From positions 62,001 to 126,000 of the forward strand of contig NZ_VLXZ01000011.1 of the NCBI RefSeq assembly GCF_007293315.1: a DNA stretch of 64,000 nucleotides. Reading direction: 5' to 3'. The notes under the pieces are model-generated. The model did not search any database, was not told the DNA's origin, and saw nothing but the letters and a program-made list of their open reading frames with translations. Origin of the DNA: Alkalicoccobacillus porphyridii. Its GTDB lineage: Bacteria > Bacillota > Bacilli > Bacillales > Bacillaceae_D. A program made the translations under genes and the position numbers. Shown one piece after another: positions 16,164 to 25,785 of the stretch. Each line of letters starts with the position of its first letter. Positions within the stretch are counted from its first letter, which is position 1.

Positions 16164-18587
16164 TTGAACTGGTTAAATTTCGCCATTTTTCTGCCGATAT
16201 TGTACGCTGTTTTTATTCCTTTCTTTTATAAGAAAATACCCCGCATCCATACAGGATGGTTTGTATTTCCGATTCCACTTGTTTTATTCATTTATTTAGC
16301 GACTTTCATTCCAGGAGTGGCAAATGATCATGTATTTACACAGACCGTCTACTGGATACCTTCAATTGGTATTAACTTTGTCACATACTTAGATGGACTT
16401 AGCTTGATTCTCGCTCTTTTAATTACAGGAGTCGGAGCTCTTGTTATTTTATACTCTGTATATTACTTATCGATGAAAAGAGAGTCACTGCACCATTTCT
16501 ATATCTATCTGTTGTTATTTATGGGTGCCATGCTTGGTGTGGTGTTATCCGATAATTTAATGGTTCTTTATCTGTTCTGGGAGATGACGAGTGTATCATC
16601 CTTCCTATTAATCGCCTTCTGGTACCAGAGGGATAAATCTCGATATGGTGCACAAAAATCATTGCTCATTACTGTATTTGGCGGGATTGCTATGCTCGCT
16701 GGATTCATTATGTTGTACGCCATGACAGGAACATGGAGTCTACGTGACATCATTGGACAAGCGGGTGAACTGTCTGACGCTACACTATTTATTCCTGCTA
16801 TGATCTTAATTTTGCTTGGAGCATTTACTAAATCCGCTCAGTTCCCATTTCATATCTGGTTGCCGGATGCGATGGAAGCACCAACACCTGTTAGTGCTTA
16901 CTTACACTCTGCAACAATGGTAAAAGCGGGTATCTATCTAGTGGCTCGTTTTACTCCATTATTTGGTGGGGACGCCACATGGTTCTGGGTTGTAAGTACG
17001 GTAGGTCTCATCACGTTATTCTGGGGTTCTTTCACGGCCGTTAGACAAACAGACTTAAAGGCATTACTCGCATACTCAACGATTAGTCAGCTAGGTATGA
17101 TTATGAGTATGTTAGGTATTGGTTCAGCTGCATTGTATTTTGATGGGGGATCAGACTCCTTTAAATACACATCTTTAGCTGTTCTTGCAGCTCTGTTCCA
17201 TCTCGTCAACCACTCTACATTTAAAGGTGCTCTCTTCATGGTTGTAGGAATTGTTGACCACGAAACCGGTACACGTGATATTCGTCGACTTGGCGGTTTA
17301 ATGACGATCATGCCAATTACGTTTACATTTGCAGCTATCGGCAGCTTTGCGATGGCTGGATTACCTCCATTTAATGGATTTTTGAGTAAGGAAATGTTTT
17401 TCTCCTCCGTTCTACGCGCAGCGGAACTTGGAATTTTTAATATGGAAACGTTTGGACTGCTTTTTCCAATCATAGCTTGGCTAGCAAGTGTACTGACATT
17501 TGTTTATTGTATGATCCTTGTCTTCCGAACGTTTACCGGTAAATACAAACCAGAGAAACTTGAGAAAAATGCACATGAAGCGCCTCTTGGGATGTTAATT
17601 CCACCAGGCATACTAGTTTCTTTTGTAATAGTAATATTCTTCTTCCCGCAAACATTAGCTGATTATATTTTGAATCCGGCTGTTCAAGCGGTTTTACCAT
17701 TGCCAATTGAAACAAATGCGGAATACTACACTAACATCACAGCTTGGCATGGTTGGCATGCTCCTGAACTTTGGATGACAGTTGCGGTTGTTGTTCTAGG
17801 TAGCGTACTGTTCTTATATCTACGCAAATGGCAAGGTGTGTACGCACTTTTCCCACGCGAATGGTCCTTTAACAGTGCCTATAACGCAATGCTTGTAGGT
17901 TCAGAAAAAGGCTCACAGAGACTGACTGGCTCATATATGACTGGATATCTTGGTCACTATCTGGCTTATATCTTTGTCTTCATTATCCTGTCAGTAGCAG
18001 CGACAATCTTTGCGACAAACGGTTTTGTGATTGATACGTCCAATGATGCTTCGGTTAATCTATACGAAATGATTCTGATTGGAATTATTGCGGTTGCTGC
18101 TGTCGCCATCATTTTTGCTAAATCAAGAATTACAGCCATTATTCTTAATGGTGTACTAGGTTATATGGTTGCGATCTTCTTTGTTATCTTCCGGGCACCG
18201 GATTTGGCTCTGACTCAGCTTGTGATTGAAACGGTATCTGCTGCGCTGTTCCTTCTATGCTTCTACTTCTTACCGGAATGGAAAGAAGAGAAGATTTCGA
18301 GGAAGATGAAGAGCTTTAAGCTGGCTCTTTCAATTGGCGTTGGAACGCTTATCACACTCATTACCTTGTCTATTCAAGGGAATAGACTGTTTGATAGCAT
18401 CTCCGTTTATTTTGAGGATGCGTATGAATTAGCGGGTGGTAAAAATATCGTTAACGCGATTCTAGCTGATTTCCGTGCGTTTGATACAATGCTTGAAATT
18501 TTAGTTTTATGTATCGCAGGCCTTGGTGTTTATACACTCATTAAACTAACTTCAACAGAAGGAGGGGATAAGCGTGAAAGTGAATGA
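16164..18587 (+). CDS. mrpA: Mrp Na+/H+ antiporter subunit A
   Basis: Largest subunit of the seven-protein Mrp cation/proton antiporter, homologous to NuoL and essential for Na+ resistance and pH homeostasis at high pH. It is about 807 aa, close to known MrpA. The N-terminus NWLNFAIFLPILYAVFIPFF and RIHTGWFV is typical, as are KSAQFPFHIWLPDAMEAPTPVSAYLHSATMVKAG (the proton-channel helices with key Lys/His) and the C-terminal MrpA-specific module. I place the start at TTG 16164, 7 nt after AGGAGG; upstream in-frame codons lack a ribosome site and similarity. It overlaps mrpB by 14 nt. Confidence 0.96.
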   Translation: MNWLNFAIFLPILYAVFIPFFYKKIPRIHTGWFVFPIPLVLFIYLATFIPGVANDHVFTQTVYWIPSIGINFVTYLDGLSLILALLITGVGALVILYSVYYLSMKRESLHHFYIYLLLFMGAMLGVVLSDNLMVLYLFWEMTSVSSFLLIAFWYQRDKSRYGAQKSLLITVFGGIAMLAGFIMLYAMTGTWSLRDIIGQAGELSDATLFIPAMILILLGAFTKSAQFPFHIWLPDAMEAPTPVSAYLHSATMVKAGIYLVARFTPLFGGDATWFWVVSTVGLITLFWGSFTAVRQTDLKALLAYSTISQLGMIMSMLGIGSAALYFDGGSDSFKYTSLAVLAALFHLVNHSTFKGALFMVVGIVDHETGTRDIRRLGGLMTIMPITFTFAAIGSFAMAGLPPFNGFLSKEMFFSSVLRAAELGIFNMETFGLLFPIIAWLASVLTFVYCMILVFRTFTGKYKPEKLEKNAHEAPLGMLIPPGILVSFVIVIFFFPQTLADYILNPAVQAVLPLPIETNAEYYTNITAWHGWHAPELWMTVAVVVLGSVLFLYLRKWQGVYALFPREWSFNSAYNAMLVGSEKGSQRLTGSYMTGYLGHYLAYIFVFIILSVAATIFATNGFVIDTSNDASVNLYEMILIGIIAVAAVAIIFAKSRITAIILNGVLGYMVAIFFVIFRAPDLALTQLVIETVSAALFLLCFYFLPEWKEEKISRKMKSFKLALSIGVGTLITLITLSIQGNRLFDSISVYFEDAYELAGGKNIVNAILADFRAFDTMLEILVLCIAGLGVYTLIKLTSTEGGDKRESE

Positions 18588-18999
18588 TGTCATTCTACAA
18601 TCGGTGAGTAAAGTAGCTACGTTTATCATCCTGACTTTTGGTGTGTATTTGTTTTTGGCTGGACACCATGAACCGGGTGGAGGATTTATTGGCGGTCTTG
18701 TGCTTGCCTCTGCCTTAGTCCTGCTTTATCTTGCCTTTGATATTGAAACGGTAGACAAAGGGATCCCGATTAATTATCGACTGATGGCGGGAATCGGTGT
18801 ACTAATTGCCGTTATTAATGGGCTGGTTGGCTTGTTCTTTGGGCAACCTTACCTAAATATGGAGTTTGCTTATTTTGATCTTCCGATATTTGGAGAGACC
18901 GAATTAACAACAGTTACTATTTTTGAAATTGGTGTATCACTTGCAGTTATTGGTACAGCCTTAACGATCATCTTAAGCATAAGTGAGGATGTTAGCTAA
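18574..18999 (+). CDS. mrpB: Mrp Na+/H+ antiporter subunit B
   Basis: A 141-residue membrane subunit. The hallmark GHHEPGGGFIGGLVLASA lies in the second helix and the rest is hydrophobic. GTG 18574 is preceded by GGAGG with 8 nt spacing, and the start lies inside the end of mrpA. The stop overlaps the start of mrpC (TAATG), showing translational coupling. Confidence 0.95.
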   Translation: MKVNDVILQSVSKVATFIILTFGVYLFLAGHHEPGGGFIGGLVLASALVLLYLAFDIETVDKGIPINYRLMAGIGVLIAVINGLVGLFFGQPYLNMEFAYFDLPIFGETELTTVTIFEIGVSLAVIGTALTIILSISEDVS

Positions 19000-19337
19000 T
19001 GGAGACACTTATGGCATTATTAACCGGACTATTATTTGCGGTTGGCACGTACATGGTCATATCTAGAAACTTTATCCGCATCATTTTAGGTACAGCTATT
19101 TATTCACATGGTGCACATTTATTACTGATTACAATGGGTGGTTTAAAAGGGGGAGCAGCTCCTTTGCTAGGTCAGGGGAACGACTTATATGTGGACGCGC
19201 TTCCACAGGCCCTTATCCTAACGGCCATTGTTATCAATTTTGGTGTAACGGCGTTTTTCCTTGTACTGGCGTATAGAAGTAACAAAGAGCTTGGGACGGA
19301 CGACCTTTACCACCTAAGGGGGAATAAAGATGAATAA
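18999..19337 (+). CDS. mrpC: Mrp Na+/H+ antiporter subunit C
   Basis: A 112-residue NuoK-like subunit with three membrane segments. SRNFIRIILGTAIYSHGAHLLLI and DALPQALILTAIVINFGVTAF (with the buried Asp/Gln before the last helix) are typical of MrpC. It is coupled to mrpB by TAATG and overlaps mrpD by 8 nt. Confidence 0.95.
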   Translation: METLMALLTGLLFAVGTYMVISRNFIRIILGTAIYSHGAHLLLITMGGLKGGAAPLLGQGNDLYVDALPQALILTAIVINFGVTAFFLVLAYRSNKELGTDDLYHLRGNKDE

Positions 19338-20811
19338 TCTTGTCATCTTCCCAATGCTCATTCCAGTAGTAGCGGGACTCGTGATGGTTGTCTTTAGACA
19401 TAAGATCACACTTCAACGAATACTCAGCATTATCTCTGCTGTAGGAATTGCTGTTGTCACAGCGATATTGATTCACCAGGTTTCAACCCAAGGTATTCAA
19501 ACCATCCATTTAGGAGGGTGGGTGCCACCGTTTGGTATTGTATTTGTAGGTGATATGTTTGCTCTTATCCTCGTTTTTACAACGGCGATTGTAGCCATCG
19601 CTTGCTTGTTCTACGCGTTTAGTTCAATCAGCCACAAGCGAGAAAGCTATTATTTCTACGCATTTGTACAATTTCTATTGGCGGGCGTTATTGGTTCATT
19701 TTTAACAGGGGACCTCTTCAACTTATTTGTTTGTTTTGAAGTTATGCTTCTCGCTTCCTATGTCCTTATTTCACTCGGAGGAGAGAGGATTCAGCTGAGA
19801 GAATCAATTAAATACGTGTTGATTAATATTATCTCTTCTATCTTGTTCTTAATCTCGATAGGGTTCCTATACGGAGCAGTGGGTACTTTAAATATGGCTC
19901 AGATTTCAGAACGAGTGGCTTTGGCTGAGCAATCAGGTATTCTGACAACGGTAGCGATTCTATTCCTTATCGTATTTGCTTTAAAATCTGCCTTGTTCCT
20001 ATTCTTCTGGCTTCCAGGTTCCTATGCTGTACCACCAGCTGCAGTGGCCGCTCTATTTGGAGCATTGTTAACGAAGGTTGGAATCTATGCCTTGTACAGA
20101 ACGTTTACGTTAATGTTCTATCATGAGCCAGGCATTACTCATACGTTGCTTGGAATCATGGCCGGAGCGACAATGATCCTCGGTGGTATCGGGGCGATTG
20201 CCTATCAGGATATCAAACGAATTGTTTCTTATAACGTTGTCATTGCTGTAGGGTTTATTATCGCGGGGCTGGCTGTCTTTAATGTAGCAGCCATTGAAGG
20301 AGCAATTTATTATTTAATTCATGATATGATTGCCAAAGCACTACTCTTTTTACTTGCAGGTTCAATCGTTTATCTAACAGGACAGGCATGGTTAAAGAAT
20401 GTCGGCGGTATGATTCGCCACTATCCAGTGCTTGGATGGACGTTCTTTCTTGTAGTTCTTTCATTAGCAGGGATCCCCCCATTAAGTGGGTTTATCGGTA
20501 AAGTACTGGTCGCTCAAGGAGCACTATCAGGAGGATCTTACGTCATTGCAGCCGTAGCGTTAGGTTCAAGCTTACTGGTGCTTTATTCACTTCTCAAAAT
20601 ATTTAAAAACACATTTTGGGGTGAGACCGTTTTGAGTGATGATGAAGTGATTCCACTTAAAAAAGGCATGCTTCTCCCTTGTGTCTTTTTAGCAGCCTTA
20701 AGTATAGGTCTTGGACTGGGTGTAGAGGGTATTTCCGGATATGTTACCCAAGCTGCCGAGACACTCATGAATCCTTCCATCTATATTGATGCCGTGCTTT
20801 ACGATAACTAA
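19330..20811 (+). CDS. mrpD: Mrp Na+/H+ antiporter subunit D
   Basis: A 493-residue NuoM/NuoN-like proton-translocating subunit with about 14 helices. The conserved Glu of FNLFVCFEVMLLASY and the Lys in VFALKSALFLFFWLPGSYAVPPAAVAALFGALLTKVG correspond to the antiporter charged residues needed for activity. A ribosome site lies in the end of mrpC (AAGGGGGAATAAAG). A 31-nt gap to mrpE is the only real spacer in the operon. Confidence 0.95.
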   Translation: MNNLVIFPMLIPVVAGLVMVVFRHKITLQRILSIISAVGIAVVTAILIHQVSTQGIQTIHLGGWVPPFGIVFVGDMFALILVFTTAIVAIACLFYAFSSISHKRESYYFYAFVQFLLAGVIGSFLTGDLFNLFVCFEVMLLASYVLISLGGERIQLRESIKYVLINIISSILFLISIGFLYGAVGTLNMAQISERVALAEQSGILTTVAILFLIVFALKSALFLFFWLPGSYAVPPAAVAALFGALLTKVGIYALYRTFTLMFYHEPGITHTLLGIMAGATMILGGIGAIAYQDIKRIVSYNVVIAVGFIIAGLAVFNVAAIEGAIYYLIHDMIAKALLFLLAGSIVYLTGQAWLKNVGGMIRHYPVLGWTFFLVVLSLAGIPPLSGFIGKVLVAQGALSGGSYVIAAVALGSSLLVLYSLLKIFKNTFWGETVLSDDEVIPLKKGMLLPCVFLAALSIGLGLGVEGISGYVTQAAETLMNPSIYIDAVLYDN

Positions 20812-20842
20812 GCCATTAGCTTAAACGAAAGAAGGTGAGGAA

Positions 20843-21319
20843 TTGCCTGTTCAATTACTGTTAAATATACTCATTGCCCTCCTATGGGTCTTTCTCCAAG
20901 ATTCATTTGAGCTGACAAACTTTATTACAGGCTTTTTGGTGGGGCTTAGTTTGATATTTATTATGAGACGTTTCTTTCCATCAGAATTTTATTTAAAGAA
21001 AGTGTTTTCCATTCTTCGTCTGCTTTACCTTTTTATCTTAGAGCTGATTCTATCAAGTGTTCTAATGATTAGGCAGATTCTAAGACCGAAACTAGATATT
21101 ACACCTGGTATTTTCAGCTTTGAAACAGAGCTGAAGGGTGATCTGGAGCTAACGGTATTATCGCTGCTTCTAACCCTTACTCCAGGTTCTGTTGTACTTG
21201 AGATTTCCGAGGACGGAAACGTATTTTATATTCATGCGATGGATATACCAGAATCAAGAGATGCTGTATTAAAGGCTAAAGCCACATTTGAAAAAGCCAT
21301 CATGGAGGTGACTCGGTAA
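20843..21319 (+). CDS. mrpE: Mrp Na+/H+ antiporter subunit E
   Basis: A 158-residue subunit with two or three N-terminal membrane segments and a cytoplasmic C-terminal half. The run LSLLLTLTPGSVVLEISEDGNVFYIHAMD is the MrpE signature. The start is TTG 20843 after AAGGTGAGG. The stop overlaps mrpF (TAATG). Confidence 0.94.
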   Translation: MPVQLLLNILIALLWVFLQDSFELTNFITGFLVGLSLIFIMRRFFPSEFYLKKVFSILRLLYLFILELILSSVLMIRQILRPKLDITPGIFSFETELKGDLELTVLSLLLTLTPGSVVLEISEDGNVFYIHAMDIPESRDAVLKAKATFEKAIMEVTR

Positions 21320-21603
21320 TGCTTGAAATAGTAGGATATGTAGCCCTAGTTTTTCTTTCCATATCAATCGTAATCGGACTTTACCGAGTAATTAAAGGGC
21401 CGTCCATGCCAGATAGAGTGGTGGCTCTTGATACGATTGGTATTAATTTAATATCGGCAGTAGCAGTAATCTCAATTGCCCTTGATTCCCAAGCGTTTCT
21501 TGAGGTTATCTTATTGCTAGGAATTTTAGCCTTCATCGCAACAGTTGCCTTTTCTAAGTTTATAGAGAGGGGTGTTGTCATTGAACGTAAGCGGGACAGG
21601 TGA
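21319..21603 (+). CDS. mrpF: Mrp Na+/H+ antiporter subunit F
   Basis: A 94-residue protein with three membrane segments. The conserved loop GPSMPDRVVALDTIGINL carries the functionally important Asp residues. The start is coupled to the mrpE stop, and the 3' end overlaps mrpG. Confidence 0.95.
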   Translation: MLEIVGYVALVFLSISIVIGLYRVIKGPSMPDRVVALDTIGINLISAVAVISIALDSQAFLEVILLLGILAFIATVAFSKFIERGVVIERKRDR

Positions 21604-21949
21604 AGTCATTGCAGCCATTTTTATAATGGTGGGGACCACGATGAGTTTAATTAGTGCTTTTGGTATCATTCGGTTACCTGATGTTTATACGCGCTCTCAC
21701 GCCGGAACCAAAAGTGCTACACTCGGTGTATTGTGTACATTAACAGGGACATTTGTCTTCTTCTGGTTAGTGAATGATTTTGTAAGTGTGCGGCTTCTGT
21801 TGGGGATTTTCTTCGTATTCTTAACAGCACCCGTTGCAGGTCACTTAATTTGTCGTGCCGCCTATCATTCAGGGGTTCCTATGACAGAAACGAGTGTACA
21901 GGATCAGCTGAAAGAGGATTTAAAGGAAGAGCGTCAAAAAGAAAATTAA
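21581..21949 (+). CDS. mrpG: Mrp Na+/H+ antiporter subunit G
   Basis: Last Mrp subunit, about 122 aa, with three membrane segments and the signature FGIIRLPDVYTRSHAGTKSATLGV. I choose TTG 21581 (8 nt after GAGAGGGG) rather than GTG 21572, which overlaps that ribosome site. The C-terminus is charged. It is followed by an intrinsic terminator closing the operon. Confidence 0.94.
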   Translation: MNVSGTGEVIAAIFIMVGTTMSLISAFGIIRLPDVYTRSHAGTKSATLGVLCTLTGTFVFFWLVNDFVSVRLLLGIFFVFLTAPVAGHLICRAAYHSGVPMTETSVQDQLKEDLKEERQKEN

Positions 21950-21970
21950 GAATTGCATAGAATGAAGAAA

Positions 21971-22007
21971 GAAGCCGCAGGAGAATATAATCCCCTGCGG
22001 CTTTTTC
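21971..22007. terminator. Terminator of the mrp operon
   Basis: GAAGCCGCAGG pairs with CCCTGCGGCTTT (stem 21972-22003) and then TTTTTC. It lies in the convergent gap, and the A-rich left side would also serve the PRC-barrel gene on the - strand. Confidence 0.8.
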
Positions 22008-22009
22008 AT

Positions 22010-22819
22010 TTATGACCGGTCTTCCCAATAACCTTTTTGACCATAATGAGCGTATAGCTCCGTTTCATCATCTCTTGTGAAATCTTGATACATTTCAAAA
22101 TTTGGAGCAGATTCGACTAAATTACTTTCGACATTAATAGTGATGGTCTTATCAAAAGTAGAAATGTCTGTTATCCATTCTGCGGCAAGAGGTACTGGTT
22201 CTCTTGAGAATAATCCACCTACATCAACAATAATATAATTGATCGTCCAATTCTCATCATTAAGAATAAAATCTAGCGCCTTACCTACCTCACCATTTTG
22301 AACATGAATGGAATAACCGCGTAAGTCATCAATACTTTGAAGCTGGTTTTGGTCCATTTCCTGGTCAAGAGAATTTGTTTGTCGTCCATCTTTTTCAGCA
22401 TCATTTTTTAATAGTGCCGGTGGTATCATCATTCCTGGTGGACCTGGATAAGCACCGGGTGAACCAAGACCTGCTCCAGCCCCGCCAATAGGAGCCCCCC
22501 AATAATGAGACCAGCCATAATGATCTCTAAGCTGAGCTTCATATTGTCTCGTGACAGGTTCATGCTCAGATGGTTTAGGGCTATCTTTAATTTGGTCTTT
22601 TGTGGCGTTAATATTAATGAATTCTTTATCTGGGTCAATAGAGGTAACGGATTCAGGGCTTAACAACACTTTTCCTCCAAAGAACCAGGTTCTCGTATCA
22701 CCTACAAAATAACGTAGGGTAAATGTATTTGATTCAAAGTAGAGATCTGCAATGGAACCGAGCTCGCCATCTGTTGCATTCATGGAATAGCTTTCTAGTG
22801 TCTTTGCTTGTATAAGCAT
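22010..22819 (-). CDS. PRC-barrel domain protein with two PRC modules
   Basis: A 269-residue soluble protein with two PRC-barrel-like domains: the N-terminal 1-75 (LESYSMNATDGELGSIADLYFE) and the second about 160-250 (LRGYSIHVQNGEVGKALDFILND). A Gly/Pro-rich linker (GGAGAGLGSPGAYPGPPGMM) joins them. PRC barrels bind RNA or proteins in RimM and photosynthetic complexes, but free-standing Bacillus ones have no fixed role. It is a single gene; TCTCCCT-complement gives a GGGAGA ribosome site. Confidence 0.75.
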   Translation of the reverse strand: MLIQAKTLESYSMNATDGELGSIADLYFESNTFTLRYFVGDTRTWFFGGKVLLSPESVTSIDPDKEFININATKDQIKDSPKPSEHEPVTRQYEAQLRDHYGWSHYWGAPIGGAGAGLGSPGAYPGPPGMMIPPALLKNDAEKDGRQTNSLDQEMDQNQLQSIDDLRGYSIHVQNGEVGKALDFILNDENWTINYIIVDVGGLFSREPVPLAAEWITDISTFDKTITINVESNLVESAPNFEMYQDFTRDDETELYAHYGQKGYWEDRS

Positions 22820-22897
22820 TTCGAAATCTCCCTCTCGTCTTTAGACGTTTTGTTGTAATGTATATAACCGGTTTTTAAAAGATTGAAACACTCACTT

Positions 22898-22921
22898 GAT
22901 GTTGGGAAAATAATCAACATC
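22898..22921. promoter_or_regulatory. Dyad operator candidate upstream of the PL11 lyase gene
   Basis: GATGTTG (22898-22904) and CAACATC (22915-22921) form a perfect 7-bp inverted repeat with a 10-nt centre. It ends 17 nt before TATGAT (22939-22944), the likely -10, so it covers the -35 region. It could bind a specific pectin-sugar regulator. Confidence 0.45.
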
Positions 22922-22951
22922 CAATTACAAGGAAAAGGTATGATAAAATAA

Positions 22952-22965
22952 TGTAAGCGCTTTAA
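22952..22965 (+). promoter_or_regulatory. cre site (CcpA) at the PL11 lyase promoter
   Basis: TGTAAGCGCTTTAA matches the cre consensus TGWAANCGNTNWCA at 13 of 14 positions. It lies just after the -10 region and 22 nt before the lyase ATG, where CcpA binding would repress on glucose. Confidence 0.7.
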
Positions 22966-22987
22966 TATACTGTATTAGGAGGTTTTT

Positions 22988-25774
22988 ATGAAAAATACCT
23001 GGATCCGTGTAAGTTGTATTGTTGCCGTTCTATCGTTATTTCTTGTGAACTTTCCCACACAGTCGGAAGCAGAAGAGTCCTTAGAATTGAAGATTTCTGA
23101 GGTAACAGAATCCAGTGTGTCATTGTCATGGGAGGAAGTAGATGCAGCAGAGGCCTATCATGTGTACTGGGCTGATAAAAATACAGAGACCATGGAGTTT
23201 AAGCTGCTGGAAACAGTGAATACAACTAGCTTCACCTTTAAACGTTCAACACATGTGCCACATTATTTTAAGGTGGCTCCAGTCGCTAATGGCAAGGAGA
23301 AGGATCATTCAAATACTGTACGATCGGAAATAAAGAAAGACTTTCAACCACAATTAGAGGACTTAGATCGTGGTCTAGTAGCGGTATCCACGGATGAGGG
23401 GGTTTTCTTAAGCTGGAGGCTGATGAAGGACGAAGTAAATGGATATTCTGAAACGGGTTTAACGGGTGTCGATTTTGTTGTGTACCGTGACGGAACAAAG
23501 CTGAACAAGGTCACTGACAGCACCAATTATCTCGATAAGGAAGGGAGAGCGGATTCAGAGTATCAAGTCCAAGCAGTACTTGGGAAAGAGGAGCTAGAAA
23601 CCAGTACGGCAGTTACGCCATGGGAGGATGGCTACTATGACTTACCATTACAAAAGCCAGAGGATGGGGTGACACCAGCTGGCGAAACCTACACCTATCA
23701 TGCAAATGACATGAGCGTTGGCGATGTAAATGGTGATGGCCAATATGAATTTGTTGTGAAATGGGAACCGTCTAATTCAAAAGACGTCTCGCAAAAAGGC
23801 TATACTGGCAACACATATATTGATACGTATACCTTTGAAGGAGAGCTTTTGTATCGAATTGATTTAGGAGTCAATATTCGTTCTGGTGCACATTATACTC
23901 AGTTTCTTGTCTACGATTTCGATGGTGACGGTAAGGCAGAAATGATGTTCAAGACAGCGCCAGGAACAAAAATCATGACGTTTGATGAGAATGGTGAGGT
24001 TGAGTCTGAAGAGTATATAACCATGCCTCAAGAAGACATTGAGAGAGGCTACAGTCATCAGGACGACTATCGAATGAGCGCAGATGATTACTATCAGCAT
24101 GTAGTCGAGATGTTCAAAGGCTGGCATGAACATGAGGAAGTGGTTGCAGGTAACTGGCCGGAGACATTAGAGGAGAGCTTTGGTATTGATCCTGAATATG
24201 AGTATCCTCTTTCACAAGAGGACGCTGAAGCGTTAACAGATTACTTTATTAATGAGTATGCACCATCACGTAGTGACCGAAATGATTTAACGGATTTTGA
24301 AGGATTTATTGTGGAAGGTCCTGAATATTTGACTGTTTTTGAAGGAGAAACGGGTCAAGAGTTAGAAACGATCCACTATAAGCCCGGTAGAACGGATGAT
24401 GGGTTAATGTGGGGAGATTATGCAATGTCTCGAATTGAACCAGGAAACCGGGTCGACCGTTTTCTAGGTGGGGTTGCTTATCTTGATGGAGAGAATCCAT
24501 ATGCCGTTTTTGCGAGGGGATATTACACAAGAACAACTCTTGTTTCCTATGATTGGGACGGAGAGTCATTGAATGAACACTGGTATGTAGACAGTGGGTG
24601 GACACCGATGTCAAACCCATTTAACGATGGTCCTCACGGTGTGGATGGAACCGATGAAGAGTTTGGAACCATCACGACTCAAGGTGCCCATTCGTTAAGT
24701 GTGGCTGATGTGGACGGAGATGGTAAGCATGAAATCATCTACGGAGGAGCGACCATTGATCACGACGGCTCCCTCTTATATAGCTCCTTTGATGTAATGC
24801 CTCCTGAAAGTGCAGATCCTGGAGCGTGGGCACGGCTTGGGCATGGAGATGCCCTACATGTAGCAGATGTAAATCCTGATCGTCCAGGATTAGAGAGCTT
24901 TATGGTTTTTGAAGGCGGTCAGTGGGCTCCATATGGTTACGCCCTACGTGATGCTGAAACAGGGGAAGTCATTTATGGTGGATATACAGGCAGAGATACC
25001 GGGCGAGGCATGGTGGGCGATGTCAACCCTGAGCAGCGAGGACTCGAGACCTGGGCTGTAGGTTTGTGGACGGCAGATGGAGAAAAGCTTAGCGATTCCA
25101 TGCCAGGAACAAATTTTAATATTAAATGGTCTGGAGATTTAACGACACAAATTGTCAACGGAGCAATAGATCAAACCCCAACCATTGATGATTGGCAAAA
25201 CGGTCGAATGCTTGTGGCAGAGGGAACAAGAACAAATAATTATACAAAGGGAACGCCGTCGTTAGTTGCCGATATCTTTGGTGATTTTAGAGAAGAGCTA
25301 CTTGTTAGAACAGAAGATAGCTCAGCCATCCGCATCTACATAAATACAGACGTGACAGAACACAAGCTCTACACCCTGATGCATGATATTCAATACCGCA
25401 CAGGCATCGCATGGCAAAACGTAACGTATAACCAGCCTTCTTATCCAAGCTTTTATTATGCTTCAGATATGGATTGGGCGTACGTTCCCATTCCAGTTGA
25501 ACAACTTAAAGATCCGCTAGAAGAGCTAGAGGCTAACTTGACCAGATATCTAGAGGATGAAGTAGTTGTGGAGCCAGTGAGTAAAACTCTCTTTAGGGAG
25601 ATTGAGCGTGCCACAGCACACGCAGAAGCGGGATCTGCCAAACAGGTTGTTAAGCGAATGGAGGTATTTAAAGAAGAGCTAAACAAGGAGGAGAACCACT
25701 CATACAGTTCTCCCGAGGCCAGGCAAGATTTGAGTCAGTTAGTGGATCAGGTAATAAAGGAATTTGCGGAGTAA
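22988..25774 (+). CDS. Secreted rhamnogalacturonan lyase, polysaccharide lyase family 11, with Fn3-like and C-terminal domains
   Basis: Extracellular enzyme that cleaves the rhamnogalacturonan-I backbone of pectin by beta-elimination. The signal peptide is residues 1-28 (cleavage after SEA). A fibronectin-III-like domain follows (about 30-115), then the PL11 N-terminal beta domain and an eight-bladed propeller. Its Ca2+-binding repeats include GDVNGDGQYEFVVKW (about 244) and VADVDGDGKHEIIYGG (about 573). Residues about 350-440 (acidic, DDYRMSADDYY...) appear as an insertion relative to B. subtilis YesW as I remember it. The last about 85 residues are helical. Length (928 aa) exceeds YesW (about 620). 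Confidence 0.9.
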   Translation: MKNTWIRVSCIVAVLSLFLVNFPTQSEAEESLELKISEVTESSVSLSWEEVDAAEAYHVYWADKNTETMEFKLLETVNTTSFTFKRSTHVPHYFKVAPVANGKEKDHSNTVRSEIKKDFQPQLEDLDRGLVAVSTDEGVFLSWRLMKDEVNGYSETGLTGVDFVVYRDGTKLNKVTDSTNYLDKEGRADSEYQVQAVLGKEELETSTAVTPWEDGYYDLPLQKPEDGVTPAGETYTYHANDMSVGDVNGDGQYEFVVKWEPSNSKDVSQKGYTGNTYIDTYTFEGELLYRIDLGVNIRSGAHYTQFLVYDFDGDGKAEMMFKTAPGTKIMTFDENGEVESEEYITMPQEDIERGYSHQDDYRMSADDYYQHVVEMFKGWHEHEEVVAGNWPETLEESFGIDPEYEYPLSQEDAEALTDYFINEYAPSRSDRNDLTDFEGFIVEGPEYLTVFEGETGQELETIHYKPGRTDDGLMWGDYAMSRIEPGNRVDRFLGGVAYLDGENPYAVFARGYYTRTTLVSYDWDGESLNEHWYVDSGWTPMSNPFNDGPHGVDGTDEEFGTITTQGAHSLSVADVDGDGKHEIIYGGATIDHDGSLLYSSFDVMPPESADPGAWARLGHGDALHVADVNPDRPGLESFMVFEGGQWAPYGYALRDAETGEVIYGGYTGRDTGRGMVGDVNPEQRGLETWAVGLWTADGEKLSDSMPGTNFNIKWSGDLTTQIVNGAIDQTPTIDDWQNGRMLVAEGTRTNNYTKGTPSLVADIFGDFREELLVRTEDSSAIRIYINTDVTEHKLYTLMHDIQYRTGIAWQNVTYNQPSYPSFYYASDMDWAYVPIPVEQLKDPLEELEANLTRYLEDEVVVEPVSKTLFREIERATAHAEAGSAKQVVKRMEVFKEELNKEENHSYSSPEARQDLSQLVDQVIKEFAE

Positions 25775-25785
25775 GATCTGAGAGA

